Source: CBDCGW01 sp964430745 (GTDB taxonomy: Bacteria; Acidobacteriota; UBA890). Taken from it: DNA of 57,094 bases. Shown here in pieces: positions 33,667 to 41,574 of the stretch. Location: contig CAYSHI010000063.1 in the NCBI GenBank assembly GCA_964430745.1, positions 1 through 57,094 of the forward strand. Direction: 5' to 3'. Positions within the stretch are counted from its first letter, which is position 1. Each line of letters begins with the position of its first letter. The notes below the pieces were generated by a model, which had not been told where the DNA came from, ran no database searches, and saw only the letters and a list, made by a program, of their open reading frames with translations. The position numbers and the translations under genes are program-made.

Positions 33667-35109
33667 ATGAGTGCTCGCGGGCGTTCGGCCCTCTGGGCGC
33701 TGCTGCTGGCCTCCTGGGTGCCCGCCTGCGGCCCCGCTTCACCTGACGTGCCGCCGATGTCCGGAGGAATCCAGGTGAACGAGCCGGATCACGACGTCTG
33801 GTCGGCAGCGCTCGCCGCCCGCGGCCTCGACGCCGTTCAGGTGACGCTCTACGCCCGGCAGATGGCCTGGGATTCGGCGGAGATGATCATTCCCGACGAA
33901 GCTCCATCCGTGATCAGTGAGATCCGAGCCGCGCAGCGCGCCGGACTGCGGGTCACGCTCGTGCTTCGAGTCGCCCTCGAGCAAGGTCTGGAAAGCAACC
34001 GGCATTTCTGGCACGGCATGATCTGGCCGGACGAGACGGAGGTCGACGACTGGTTCGCGCATTATCGTGAATTCGCGCTCTGGGGGGCGCGCCTCGCCCG
34101 CGAGGAAGGCGTCGATATGCTGGCGGTCGGCAGCGAGCTGAACTCGATGACCTCCACGGCCGCGGTAGCCGCCCTACCCGATCTCTACGGCTATTTTCTG
34201 GATCCCGAACGGACGGCAACGGTACGCGACCGGTTGGTCGAGTGCGCGGCCGACGTTCCCCCGGAGCTGCTCGCACCCGAGCTGCGGTTCACGGATGGCG
34301 GCGAATACGAGACGCTACAGTCCTATTTAATGGCCCAGGAGGAGGCCGATCGCCGCTGGACCCGTCACATCACCGGTGCGGAGCGCGCGGAGGAGGTCGA
34401 CCTGGCCGTCCTCAACCGCCGGCGGCGACGCTACGATGATAACTGGCGCGCCCTTATCGCGGAGGTGCGCGGCATCTACGGCGGCCCTCTCAGCTACGCG
34501 GCTAACTTCGACCAGGTCGCGGAGGTCGGGTTCTGGGATGCTCTCGATGCCATCGGCGTCAACGCTTACTTTCCCCTCAGCCGTTGGGGCCTTGCGGGCG
34601 ACCGCCTCGAGAGCGAGCTGAACGGCAGTTGGTTGCGGATCGCGGGCGAGCTGAATGGGCTCGCAGATGCATACGGCGGGCCGGCACGGGTTCTGCCGGT
34701 GATCCTGTTCGAGCTGGGATGGACGCGGAAGGCCGGGAGCACGGTGCGACCGTTCTCGTATCAGCGCGTGGAGGCGCTCGAAACGGTCGACGAGCTCGGC
34801 GCGCCGTCCGCGTTGACCTGCGTGCACTGGGCGAGTCAACCGGAAGATCCGCTCGAACGCGTGGCCGCGCTCGCTGCGCTCGACGCCGTCGTGGAGCAGG
34901 GGGGCTTCCCTACCCTACGTGGGTTCACCCTGTGGAAACTTTCAACGAATCCCACGCATCGTCCGATCGAGCCCTTCGTTGTCGTCCTTCCGCGGGCGGC
35001 GGAAATCGTCGATGCCGAAAACGTCGCTGACCGGGCCGATCGCGCCTATCTCGACATAGCCGCCCGGCTTGCCGCCCGCCTGCGTGCCTCGGCAGTCGCC
35101 GACCGGTGA
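33667..35109 (+). CDS. GH113-like TIM-barrel lipoprotein
   Basis: A 480-residue lipoprotein with lipobox VPAC and Cys21. The body looks like a (beta/alpha)8 glycoside hydrolase: QVTLYARQMAW, LRVTLVLRVALEQG, DMLAVGSELNSM (putative acid/base Glu157), DAIGVNAYFPL and VILFELGWTR (putative nucleophile Glu). That Glu pair resembles family GH113 (beta-mannanase type). Substrate is not readable; surface mannan or envelope glycan turnover is possible. It is followed after 108 bases by a cytochrome c gene with its own possible -10 element, so they may not be one operon. Confidence 0.7.
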   Translation: MSARGRSALWALLLASWVPACGPASPDVPPMSGGIQVNEPDHDVWSAALAARGLDAVQVTLYARQMAWDSAEMIIPDEAPSVISEIRAAQRAGLRVTLVLRVALEQGLESNRHFWHGMIWPDETEVDDWFAHYREFALWGARLAREEGVDMLAVGSELNSMTSTAAVAALPDLYGYFLDPERTATVRDRLVECAADVPPELLAPELRFTDGGEYETLQSYLMAQEEADRRWTRHITGAERAEEVDLAVLNRRRRRYDDNWRALIAEVRGIYGGPLSYAANFDQVAEVGFWDALDAIGVNAYFPLSRWGLAGDRLESELNGSWLRIAGELNGLADAYGGPARVLPVILFELGWTRKAGSTVRPFSYQRVEALETVDELGAPSALTCVHWASQPEDPLERVAALAALDAVVEQGGFPTLRGFTLWKLSTNPTHRPIEPFVVVLPRAAEIVDAENVADRADRAYLDIAARLAARLRASAVADR

Positions 35110-35112
35110 GCG

Positions 35113-35118
35113 TATAAT
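35113..35118 (+). promoter_or_regulatory. Consensus TATAAT (-10) upstream of the cytochrome c gene
   Basis: A perfect TATAAT lies 99 bases before the cytochrome ATG, but no good -35 hexamer is found 16-19 bases upstream. If real, the promoter would need an activator or an alternative sigma factor. Confidence 0.35.
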
Positions 35119-35217
35119 CGGCGCCGCGTCCCGGAGCGCACCGATGCACGATCCCCGAGGTCGTATCGCGCGACCCATCCGAGAGTCGTCTAAATCGAGA
35201 GACGGAGAGATCAGTCG

Positions 35218-35637
35218 ATGTTTCAGCGAGCCGCCGTTGTGACACGAGTCGTTAGCGTCCTTACCGTGGTTGCCGCATGTACGGCTTTCGCGTTCGTTGG
35301 GGCTGCCGACCAGCCCGCCGCGCAGGAACCGGATCCGCAGGTCATCGAGCAAGGCAAGAACGTGTACGTCGATCAGTGCCAGTCGTGCCACGGCGCGGAG
35401 GGCAAAGGTGACGGGCCCGCCGCTCGATTCCTCGATCCTCCGCCTCGCGATCTCGCGATGGGTGATTGGCAGCACGCGGCCGACGGCACCGTGGTAGCGG
35501 TGGCCGAGGTGATCACGAAGGGCGTCGACGACACCGGTATGACGCCGTTCGAGGGCACACTTTCGGACGAGGAGATCGCCGCGGTAGCCAGTTACGTCGT
35601 TCACGTCCTGGTCACGGGAGGCGCCGAGCGGCGCTGA
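35218..35637 (+). CDS. Periplasmic c-type cytochrome, single haem
   Basis: A 139-residue exported cytochrome. A signal peptide (VVSVLTVVAACTAFAFVGAA) is followed by one haem site CQSCH (Cys54, Cys57, His58), with Met108 in TGMTPF as likely sixth ligand. The pattern GKNVYVDQCQSCHGAEGKGDGPAA is that of small class I cytochromes in electron-transfer chains. A Cys at position 21 lies inside the signal helix; a lipoprotein signal is possible but weaker. The start has a GGAGAG ribosome site. Confidence 0.9.
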   Translation: MFQRAAVVTRVVSVLTVVAACTAFAFVGAADQPAAQEPDPQVIEQGKNVYVDQCQSCHGAEGKGDGPAARFLDPPPRDLAMGDWQHAADGTVVAVAEVITKGVDDTGMTPFEGTLSDEEIAAVASYVVHVLVTGGAERR

Positions 35638-35687
35638 TCCTGCGTCGAAGGTGATCCGGCGCTCGACACCGATCCGCACCAAGGGTC

Positions 35688-35717
35688 TTGACAGGCGCCG
35701 CGGCGCCTGGACACAAT
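35688..35717 (+). promoter_or_regulatory. Candidate rho promoter enclosing an 18-bp perfect palindrome
   Basis: TTGACA (35688-35693, full consensus) and CACAAT (35712-35717) are 18 bases apart. Almost the whole spacer is the palindrome CAGGCGCCG/CGGCGCCTG (35692-35709), which overlaps the last two bases of the -35. A protein bound there would control this promoter; as RNA it could also end the cytochrome transcript, though no T-tract follows. Confidence 0.5.
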
Positions 35718-35751
35718 AACGAAGTTGCGCGCGTCCTTAACTCTTGCGCGC

Positions 35752-35833
35752 GGCGGACCCCTCACCTTTCGAGTTCGCGGTCCGCCAACCCTTGTGTTCC
35801 TATGCACTCCATTTCCCTCACACAGGTCTGTGT
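35752..35833 (+). promoter_or_regulatory. Structured leader of rho: two inverted repeats, the second at the ribosome site
   Basis: GGCGGACC (35752-35759) pairs perfectly with GGTCCGCC (35779-35786) across 19 bases. ACACAG (35820-35825) pairs with CTGTGT (35828-35833) just before the ATG at 35837 and includes the only AGG that could act as Shine-Dalgarno. Rho autoregulation through its leader is established in E. coli; that these structures do it here is inference. Confidence 0.4.
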
Positions 35834-35836
35834 CCC

Positions 35837-37249
35837 ATGAACGAGCGCAGGCGCCGTCCGCGTCGTCGTCGCGGTCGCCGCGGTAACCGCACCCAGCAGC
35901 CAACAAACAAACAACCACAGCAGGGCAAGCAGCCCGGACCGGAGATGATGGTCGACGAGGAGCCGGATGCCGTCCTCGAAGGCCTGCATTCGGTCTCCGA
36001 TCTGATCGACATGCGTCCCGCCGAGCTTTTGGAGGTCGCCCAGGAGGTAGGCTGCGCCGACAAAGCGGCGGAGCTGACCCAGACCAACCTGGTCTTCGAG
36101 ATCCTCAAGGTACAGGCCACCGACAACGGCTTCCTGTATAGCGAAGGTGTCCTCGAGGTTCTGCCGGATGGTTACGGCTTCCTGCGAGCTCCCGATTTCT
36201 CCTACCTGCCCGGGACCGACGATGTCTACGTTTCCCCGTCGCAGATCCGCAAGTTCGCCCTGCGGACCGGAGACACGCTGTCGGGTACGATCCGCAAGCC
36301 GAAGCCCGGCGAGAAGTACTTCGCCCTGGTTCGCGTCGACGCCATCAACTTCGATCCGCCGGGCATGGCCCAGCAGCGCAAGCGCTTCAAGAACCTCACG
36401 CCGTTGCATCCGGAGGATCGCATCCGGCTCGAGCTCGGCAAGGACGAGATCGCGTCGCGGGTGCTTGACCTGCTGACGCCGCTCGGCTTCGGCCAGCGCG
36501 CCATCATCGTGTCGCCCCCGCGCGCGGGGAAGACGTTGCTGCTCCAGACCATTGCCCGTTCGCTGGAAGCCAATCATCCGGATGCATACGTGATCGTCTT
36601 GTTGATCGACGAGCGCCCGGAAGAGGTGACGGACATGCAGCGCACGGTCGCCGGCGAGGTCGTCGCCTCTACCTTCGATGAGCCGTCGACGCGCCACGTG
36701 GCCGTCGGTGAGATCGTCATGGAGAAAGCGCGACGTCTCGTCGAGCATGGCATCGACGTGGTGATCTTGCTCGACTCGCTCACGCGCCTGGCGCGCGCAC
36801 ACAACACGGTGACGCCGGCTTCCGGTCGTGTGCTCACCGGTGGTGTGGATGCCAACGCCCTGGAGAAGCCGAAGAAGTTCTTCGGTTCCGCCCGTAACAT
36901 CGAAGAGGGCGGCAGCCTGACGATCATCGCCACCGCGCTGGTCGAGACCGGGTCGCGCATGGACGAGGTGATCTTCGAGGAGTTCAAGGGTACCGGTAAC
37001 TCCGAAGTCGTCCTCGACCGCAGGCTGGCGGACAAGCGCATCTTCCCTGCCATCGATATCAATCGATCGGGCACCCGCAAGGAAGAGCTGCTGCTGGAGC
37101 CGGATGAGCTGCAGCGCGTGTGGATGCTGCGTAAGGCGCTCGCGGCCGTACAATCCGATGAGGCCATGGAGCTTCTCATCAAGCGCCTCGGCCAGACGAA
37201 GAACAACGAGGAGTTCCTCACCACGCTGAGCGAGACGGGAGTTTCCTGA
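35837..37249 (+). CDS. rho: Transcription termination factor Rho
   Basis: A 470-residue hexameric RNA helicase that ends transcription. The N-terminal tail is strongly basic (RRRRPRRRRGRRGNR) and Gln-rich, longer than in E. coli. Next come the Rho_N region (LHSVSDLIDMRPAELLEVAQ), the cold-shock-like RNA-binding domain (EGVLEVLPDGYGFLR; YVSPSQIRKFALRTGD), and the ATPase domain with Walker A PPRAGKT (Lys232), Walker B VVILLDSLTRLAR, and GGVDANALEKPKKFFGSARNIE (Q/R-loop region). ATG at 35837 gives the family start MNERRRR; an upstream extension would lack it. The UGA-containing gene follows after 28 bases. Confidence 0.96.
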   Translation: MNERRRRPRRRRGRRGNRTQQPTNKQPQQGKQPGPEMMVDEEPDAVLEGLHSVSDLIDMRPAELLEVAQEVGCADKAAELTQTNLVFEILKVQATDNGFLYSEGVLEVLPDGYGFLRAPDFSYLPGTDDVYVSPSQIRKFALRTGDTLSGTIRKPKPGEKYFALVRVDAINFDPPGMAQQRKRFKNLTPLHPEDRIRLELGKDEIASRVLDLLTPLGFGQRAIIVSPPRAGKTLLLQTIARSLEANHPDAYVIVLLIDERPEEVTDMQRTVAGEVVASTFDEPSTRHVAVGEIVMEKARRLVEHGIDVVILLDSLTRLARAHNTVTPASGRVLTGGVDANALEKPKKFFGSARNIEEGGSLTIIATALVETGSRMDEVIFEEFKGTGNSEVVLDRRLADKRIFPAIDINRSGTRKEELLLEPDELQRVWMLRKALAAVQSDEAMELLIKRLGQTKNNEEFLTTLSETGVS

Positions 37250-37277
37250 CCTCGCCGGCAGCGGAGCGCGTCGCCTG

Positions 37278-37832
37278 ATGGCCTGGATCCGCGAAATCAT
37301 GCCGCCGGACGCCGACGAGCGGTTGGCGTCCATCTACGATCGCGTCGGCGAGCCCGACGGCAGCGTCGATCACATCCTGCGGATTCACGGCCTGCATCCA
37401 CGTTGCCTGGAGGAGCACTACGACCTCTACATCACGACGATGAAGAGGAGCTCTCCCCTGTCGCGCACGCGCCGCGAGATGGTCGCCGTCGTGGTCTCGG
37501 CTCTCAACGAGTGCCACTACTGACTGACCCACCACGCGGAGGGTCTCCGGCGACTGTGCAAGGACGACGCGCTGGTGGCCGGGCTATCGCGAGACTTTCG
37601 CGATGTGCAGTTGGAGCCCGCTGACCGCGCCATGCTGGAGTTCGTCGCCAAGTTGACGCTCGAGCCGCAACGAATGGAACGGGATGACGTCGAGAGGCTT
37701 CGCGCCGAAGAGTTCGACGATCGTTCGATTCATGACATCGTCCTCGTGGCGGCCTACTACGCGTTCGTGAATCGGATCGCCGACGGGCTCGGTGTCGATC
37801 TCGAGCCCGGATGGACGGGGGACGTCTCGTGA
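37278..37832 (+). CDS. AhpD-like/peroxidase-related selenoprotein with in-frame UGA (Sec82)
   Basis: Bases 37278-37832 keep one frame apart from TGA at 37521-37523. Read through, the product has 184 residues. Before the TGA: MAWIREIMPP and RREMVAVVVSALNECHY. After it: LTHHAEGLRRL, continuing to DDRSIHDIVLVAAYYAFVNRIADGLG. The redox motif of this carboxymuconolactone-decarboxylase/AhpD family (TIGR01926-like) is CxYCxxHH; here the TGA replaces the second Cys, giving C79-H-Y-U82, followed by His85-His86. A SECIS-like hairpin lies directly downstream. The stop overlaps lemA (GTGA). Role: thiol/selenol peroxide reduction is inferred. A sequencing error or dead gene is unlikely because both sides are conserved in frame, and the recoded position is the redox Cys. 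Conventional annotation would split it into two fragments (37278-37523 and 37575-37832). Confidence 0.88.
37521..37558 (+). promoter_or_regulatory. Bacterial SECIS-like hairpin following the Sec UGA
   Basis: Upper stem CGGAG (37537-37541) / CTCCG (37545-37549) closes a GGT loop (37542-37544). CG/CG pairs continue below a single bulged G (37550), then an internal loop and a CAC (37530-37532) / GTG (37556-37558) lower stem. Eighteen bases separate the UGA from the GGU loop, the same spacing I count from memory for E. coli fdhF, whose SelB-contacting loop also contains GGUC. SelB binding is inferred. Confidence 0.8.
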
Positions 37833-38392
37833 TCCCAGCGGCGGCGGTACTGATCGCGGTGGGAGCCTGGGTGATCTGGCTCTACAACCGATTCGTCGGG
37901 CTGCAGCAGCGGTCCGAGCAGGCGTTTTCGGACATCGATGCACAGTTGAAGCGACGCCACGACCTCGTCCCGGCACTGGTGGAGACCGTCAAGGGGTATG
38001 CCGGGCACGAGAAGAACACGCTCGAAGAGGTCGTTCGGCGGCGCGGAGAAGCCACTTCGATGGAGGGCGGCACCGCTCCCAGCGGCGGACAGGTGCGCGC
38101 CGAGAATTTCCTCGCTCAGGCTTTGCGCGGCGTTTTTGCGCTGGCCGAGGCCTACCCCGACCTGAAGGCCAGCGAGCGATTCGCCGGTCTGCAATCCGAG
38201 CTGGCGGTGATCGAGGACGACCTGCAGAACGCGCGGCGCTACTACAACGCCGTCGTGCGCGATCTGAATACCACGATCGCGGCCTTTCCCAACCTTCTCG
38301 TGGCGCGGGTCTTCGGCTTCGATCGACGCGACTTCTTCGAGCTCGACAGCCCGCTGGAGCGCGACGCGGCCAAGGTGGACCTCGGTGTATAG
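37829..38392 (+). CDS. lemA: LemA family membrane protein
   Basis: A 187-residue protein with one N-terminal membrane helix (AAAVLIAVGAWVIWLYNRFVGL) and a cytosolic helical bundle: RSEQAFSDIDAQLKRRHDLVPALVETVKGYAGHEKNTLEEV and DLQNARRYYNAVVRDLNTTIAAFP are the LemA signatures. Function is not firmly known; it usually pairs with a DUF2207 or TPM-domain membrane protein, as here. GTG at 37829 overlaps the selenoprotein stop (GTGA) and follows GGGGGAC; an ATG at 37811 would add six residues. Confidence 0.93.
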   Translation: MIPAAAVLIAVGAWVIWLYNRFVGLQQRSEQAFSDIDAQLKRRHDLVPALVETVKGYAGHEKNTLEEVVRRRGEATSMEGGTAPSGGQVRAENFLAQALRGVFALAEAYPDLKASERFAGLQSELAVIEDDLQNARRYYNAVVRDLNTTIAAFPNLLVARVFGFDRRDFFELDSPLERDAAKVDLGV

Positions 38393-38417
38393 ACAAGCGG
38401 ATGTAGGCGGCATTTCG

Positions 38418-40193
38418 GTGGGTGACGTCACGCCCTCGTCGCGGTCATCGATGGGCACCAGGGGCCGGGGCCGCGTGGGGTCCGCGTCGCTCGCGGTGCT
38501 GTTGGCACTCCTCGTATCCCTGGCCGCGTCGTCGACGGGCCTTGCCGCACAGGGCGGTCGCTCGTTCTGGATCGAGGACTTCGACGCCACCATCCTCGTC
38601 GACGGTGACGGGGGCATCGACGTCACGGAGGTCATCCGGTTCTATTTCGACGGTTCGTTTAACGGAATCTTCCGGGACATCCCCGTACGCTACAGCGACA
38701 ACCTGGGCTTCAACTACAAGCTGCGACTGACGGTCGTATCGGTCACCGATTCGGAGGGCGAACCCCTTCGCTATGAGCTCGGCAACGCCGGCGGCGGCCG
38801 TCGCCGCATCACCGCCTGGGTGCCGGGGGCGCAGGATGCGGCGCGCACGGTGAGAATCAGCTACCGCGTCAGGCGCGCCTTGCGTTTTTTCCCGGAACAC
38901 GACGAGCTCTACTGGAACGTCACCGGCACGGAATGGGGCGTTCCGATCAAGCGGGTCTCCGCGAACATCGTCTTGCCGGCGACCTTGGAGGTGACCCCGC
39001 GGGTGACGGCCTTCGTGGGCCGCTATGGGACCCGATCCGACGACTGGAGATCCACCTCCCGGTCTCCGCGCGAGGTCAGCATCGAAACCACACGCGAGCT
39101 CGACTTCGGTGAGGGGCTCTCCGTCGTCGTCGGCTGGCAGAAAGGCATCGTGCCGGAACCGGGAATGATGCAGCGCGCGGGCTGGCTGCTGAGTGATAAC
39201 TGGGGCCTCCTCATTCCGTTCGGCGTCTTCGGGCTCATGTTCCTCCTCTGGCGCCGCTACGGGCGCGACCCCGAGATCGGTCGCTCGATCATGCCCGTCT
39301 ACCATCCACCGAAGAGCCTGTCGCCGGCGGAAGTAGGTACGCTGGTTGACGAGCGGGTCGATCAGCGCGACGTCGTGGCCACGGTCGTGGACCTCGCCGT
39401 GCGCGGCTATCTCCGCATCGAGGAAAGCGTCGAGGACGGTTGGTTCACCGACACGACGATCACCACGTTCCGCAAGCTCAAGCAGCCGGGAGGTGAGCTC
39501 AAGGCTCACGAGCGGGAAGTCTTCGACGGGATTTTCGAGAAAGGTGACACCGTCACACTCGAGGACCTGGAGAACGAGTTCTACGAGCGGTTGGGAACGA
39601 TTCAGGGGCAGGTCTACAGCAGTCTGGTGGAGGCCGGCTACTTCAATTTCTCGCCGCAAACGGTGCGCCGCGTCTGGGTGGGTGTCGGCGTTGCGGTGAT
39701 CGTGCTCGGCGTTCTTCTCGCCGTCGTCCTGGAAAGCGTCGGCAGCGCCGTCGCCGGCGCGGCTTCGGGCCTGATCGTCGTGGTGTTTGCCTGGTTCATG
39801 CCGGCGCGAACACGCGCGGGGCGCCACGAATGGGTCGCGATCAAAGGGTTCGAGGAATTCCTCGGCCGGACAGAGGGAGAGCGTTTGCGCGAGATGGCGG
39901 TCGACCCCGGCAAGTTCGAGGTCTTTCTTCCCTTCGCCATGGCGTTGGGTGTCGCGGAGCAGTGGGGGCGCGCTTTCGAGGGCATGCTCAAACAGGCGCC
40001 GCACTGGTATGTCGGACCGCACGTCGGGCACTTCTCCCCCTCCGGCTTCACGCAACGGATGAACAGCGTGCAGAATTCCATGGGCACCGCAATGACCACC
40101 GCGCCGCGTAGCTCCAGCGGCAGCAGCGGCTTCTCCGGTGGCAGCGGGTTTTCCGGCGGTGGCTTCGGCGGCGGCGGCGGCGGCGCCTTCTGA
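38418..40193 (+). CDS. DUF2207 domain membrane protein, partner of LemA
   Basis: About 591 residues. A signal peptide (SASLAVLLALLVSLAASSTGLAA) precedes the extracytoplasmic DUF2207 beta domain (FDATILVDGDGGIDVTEVIRFYF; FNGIFRDIPVRY). Membrane helices lie near the middle (LLIPFGVFGLMFLLW) and later (VWVGVGVAVIVLGVLLAVVLESV), and a cytosolic region lies between. The tail is Gly/Ser-rich (SGGSGFSGGGFGGGGGGAF), typical of this family. GTG at 38418 has AGGCGG seven bases upstream; GTG 38385 and ATG 38451 are alternatives. With lemA it forms a two-gene membrane unit of unknown function. Confidence 0.85.
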   Translation: MGDVTPSSRSSMGTRGRGRVGSASLAVLLALLVSLAASSTGLAAQGGRSFWIEDFDATILVDGDGGIDVTEVIRFYFDGSFNGIFRDIPVRYSDNLGFNYKLRLTVVSVTDSEGEPLRYELGNAGGGRRRITAWVPGAQDAARTVRISYRVRRALRFFPEHDELYWNVTGTEWGVPIKRVSANIVLPATLEVTPRVTAFVGRYGTRSDDWRSTSRSPREVSIETTRELDFGEGLSVVVGWQKGIVPEPGMMQRAGWLLSDNWGLLIPFGVFGLMFLLWRRYGRDPEIGRSIMPVYHPPKSLSPAEVGTLVDERVDQRDVVATVVDLAVRGYLRIEESVEDGWFTDTTITTFRKLKQPGGELKAHEREVFDGIFEKGDTVTLEDLENEFYERLGTIQGQVYSSLVEAGYFNFSPQTVRRVWVGVGVAVIVLGVLLAVVLESVGSAVAGAASGLIVVVFAWFMPARTRAGRHEWVAIKGFEEFLGRTEGERLREMAVDPGKFEVFLPFAMALGVAEQWGRAFEGMLKQAPHWYVGPHVGHFSPSGFTQRMNSVQNSMGTAMTTAPRSSSGSSGFSGGSGFSGGGFGGGGGGAF

Positions 40194-40195
40194 CC

Positions 40196-41389
40196 TCAGC
40201 CGGCCCGCGGTGGCAGCGCCCAGGCGAGCACCGCGCCGACGAGCGGCAACGCGCCCACGAACGCGAGCGAAGGCCCGAGGCCGTAGATGTCGGCCATCCG
40301 TCCGAACACCGGTCCCAGCAACCCGCCGATACCCCACGCGAAGCCCATCAGGAGCGACGAGACGGCGCTCCGATACTGCGGTACCCACGACTGGGCCAGC
40401 ACGACCGTGAGGGGGTTGGAAAGAAGCAGGACGAAGAACGCCGCGCTCAGAACGGCGACGCGAGGAACGATCTGCGGGATCATGAACGCCCCCAGGAACA
40501 AGGGAAGCGAGCCGATCATCGAAAGTCGGATAATGGCTCGCTCGCCGAAGCGATCTCCCAATATGCCTCCGGTCAGGCTGCCCATCGAGCCCACCGCCAG
40601 AAAGGCGCTCAACGCGGTCCCGGCCTCCGCGACGCCCAATCCGGCGTCGAGCAGGTGCAGCGGCAGAAAGCCCACGAAGGTCAGCTGCACGGTGCCGCGC
40701 ACGACAACGAAGACGTACATCAGCAACAGGGGCTTCCACTGGGCGAGGAGGGCGCGCTGCACGCCGCCCCGAAGCCGCTCGGGCACGTGCACCCGGGCGG
40801 GAGCCATCGGTATCAAGAAGATGGTGGTAATCAGCCCGGGGATCGCGACGCGCCACAATCCCTCCCAACCCCAGATCGCGTAGGCCCCCGCCAGCAACGC
40901 CGGTCCGATGGCGAATCCCATGTTGCCGGCGCCGATGAACAGCGCCATGGCCAGGCTCGGCCGCCGCGGAAGCGTGTCGGCCGCCTGCGCGGCCCCCTGC
41001 GGGTGGTACGCGGCGACGCCCATGCCTGCGACGAAGAGGCAGGCCAGCATGGCGGGATATGAGCCGACGAGCGGCACCGCTCCCAGCCCGAGCGCCGCGA
41101 GTCCGGGGGCCAGGATGATGACGATCGACGACCTCAGCCTGTCGGACAGGAAGCCGTAGACCGGCTGCATGACGGAGGCGGAGAACGCGAACATGGCGGC
41201 GCCGCCCCCGACCTGCATGAAGCTGAGACCGAAGCGCTCCCGCAGGATGGCGAGGATCGGAGCATACGCGCTCGAGTATGCGTCGATGACGATGTGGCCG
41301 GCCGACAGCACGACAAGGGCCCCGAAGCCGCCGGCGGCGATACGAAGTGGAAACGCCCGCTGCCGAGCGCCTGCGTCAGGATGGTTCAT
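40196..41389 (-). CDS. MFS transporter, fosmidomycin-resistance (Fsr)-like
   Basis: A 397-residue major facilitator with 12 hydrophobic helices. ALVVLSAGHIVIDAYSSAYAPILAIL at the start and the loop VAAYHPQGAAQAADTL resemble the Fsr/fosmidomycin resistance subfamily, in which the loop after helix 4 is FHPxxA. Substrate is probably a small amphipathic molecule exported with proton exchange, but it cannot be assigned. It faces the DUF2207 gene tail to tail with a two-base gap. The 185-base gap to the next gene contains a GGGGGC-TG-GCCCCC hairpin. Confidence 0.85.
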   Translation of the reverse strand: MNHPDAGARQRAFPLRIAAGGFGALVVLSAGHIVIDAYSSAYAPILAILRERFGLSFMQVGGGAAMFAFSASVMQPVYGFLSDRLRSSIVIILAPGLAALGLGAVPLVGSYPAMLACLFVAGMGVAAYHPQGAAQAADTLPRRPSLAMALFIGAGNMGFAIGPALLAGAYAIWGWEGLWRVAIPGLITTIFLIPMAPARVHVPERLRGGVQRALLAQWKPLLLMYVFVVVRGTVQLTFVGFLPLHLLDAGLGVAEAGTALSAFLAVGSMGSLTGGILGDRFGERAIIRLSMIGSLPLFLGAFMIPQIVPRVAVLSAAFFVLLLSNPLTVVLAQSWVPQYRSAVSSLLMGFAWGIGGLLGPVFGRMADIYGLGPSLAFVGALPLVGAVLAWALPPRAG

Positions 41390-41542
41390 AGCTCACGGAA
41401 GGATGTCCGCTGCCGGCGTTGCAGGACTCGATCGCCGGGCGCCGCCCCTGCGCACCGACTTGAGGATACGGGTGCCACCTCTATAATCCGGCAGCATACA
41501 CGCACGGCCGTCGCCTCGCGTGTGCCCGCGGGCGCGTCGCAG

Positions 41543-41558
41543 CGGGGGCTGGCCCCCG
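41543..41558. repeat. GC hairpin in the MFS/MBL divergent gap
   Basis: CGGGGGC (41543-41549), TG, GCCCCCG (41552-41558), 17 bases before the ATG of the MBL gene. It may affect the leader of that gene; no matching regulator is known. Nothing else was recognised in this gap. Confidence 0.3.
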
Positions 41559-41574
41559 GGGCACAACGGGTACC

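Noticed and set aside
37278..37523. Two short separate genes at 37278-37523 and 37575-37832
   Set aside because: The two parts are in the same frame and together make one family protein with the TGA at the redox Cys position, so recoding is the better reading.
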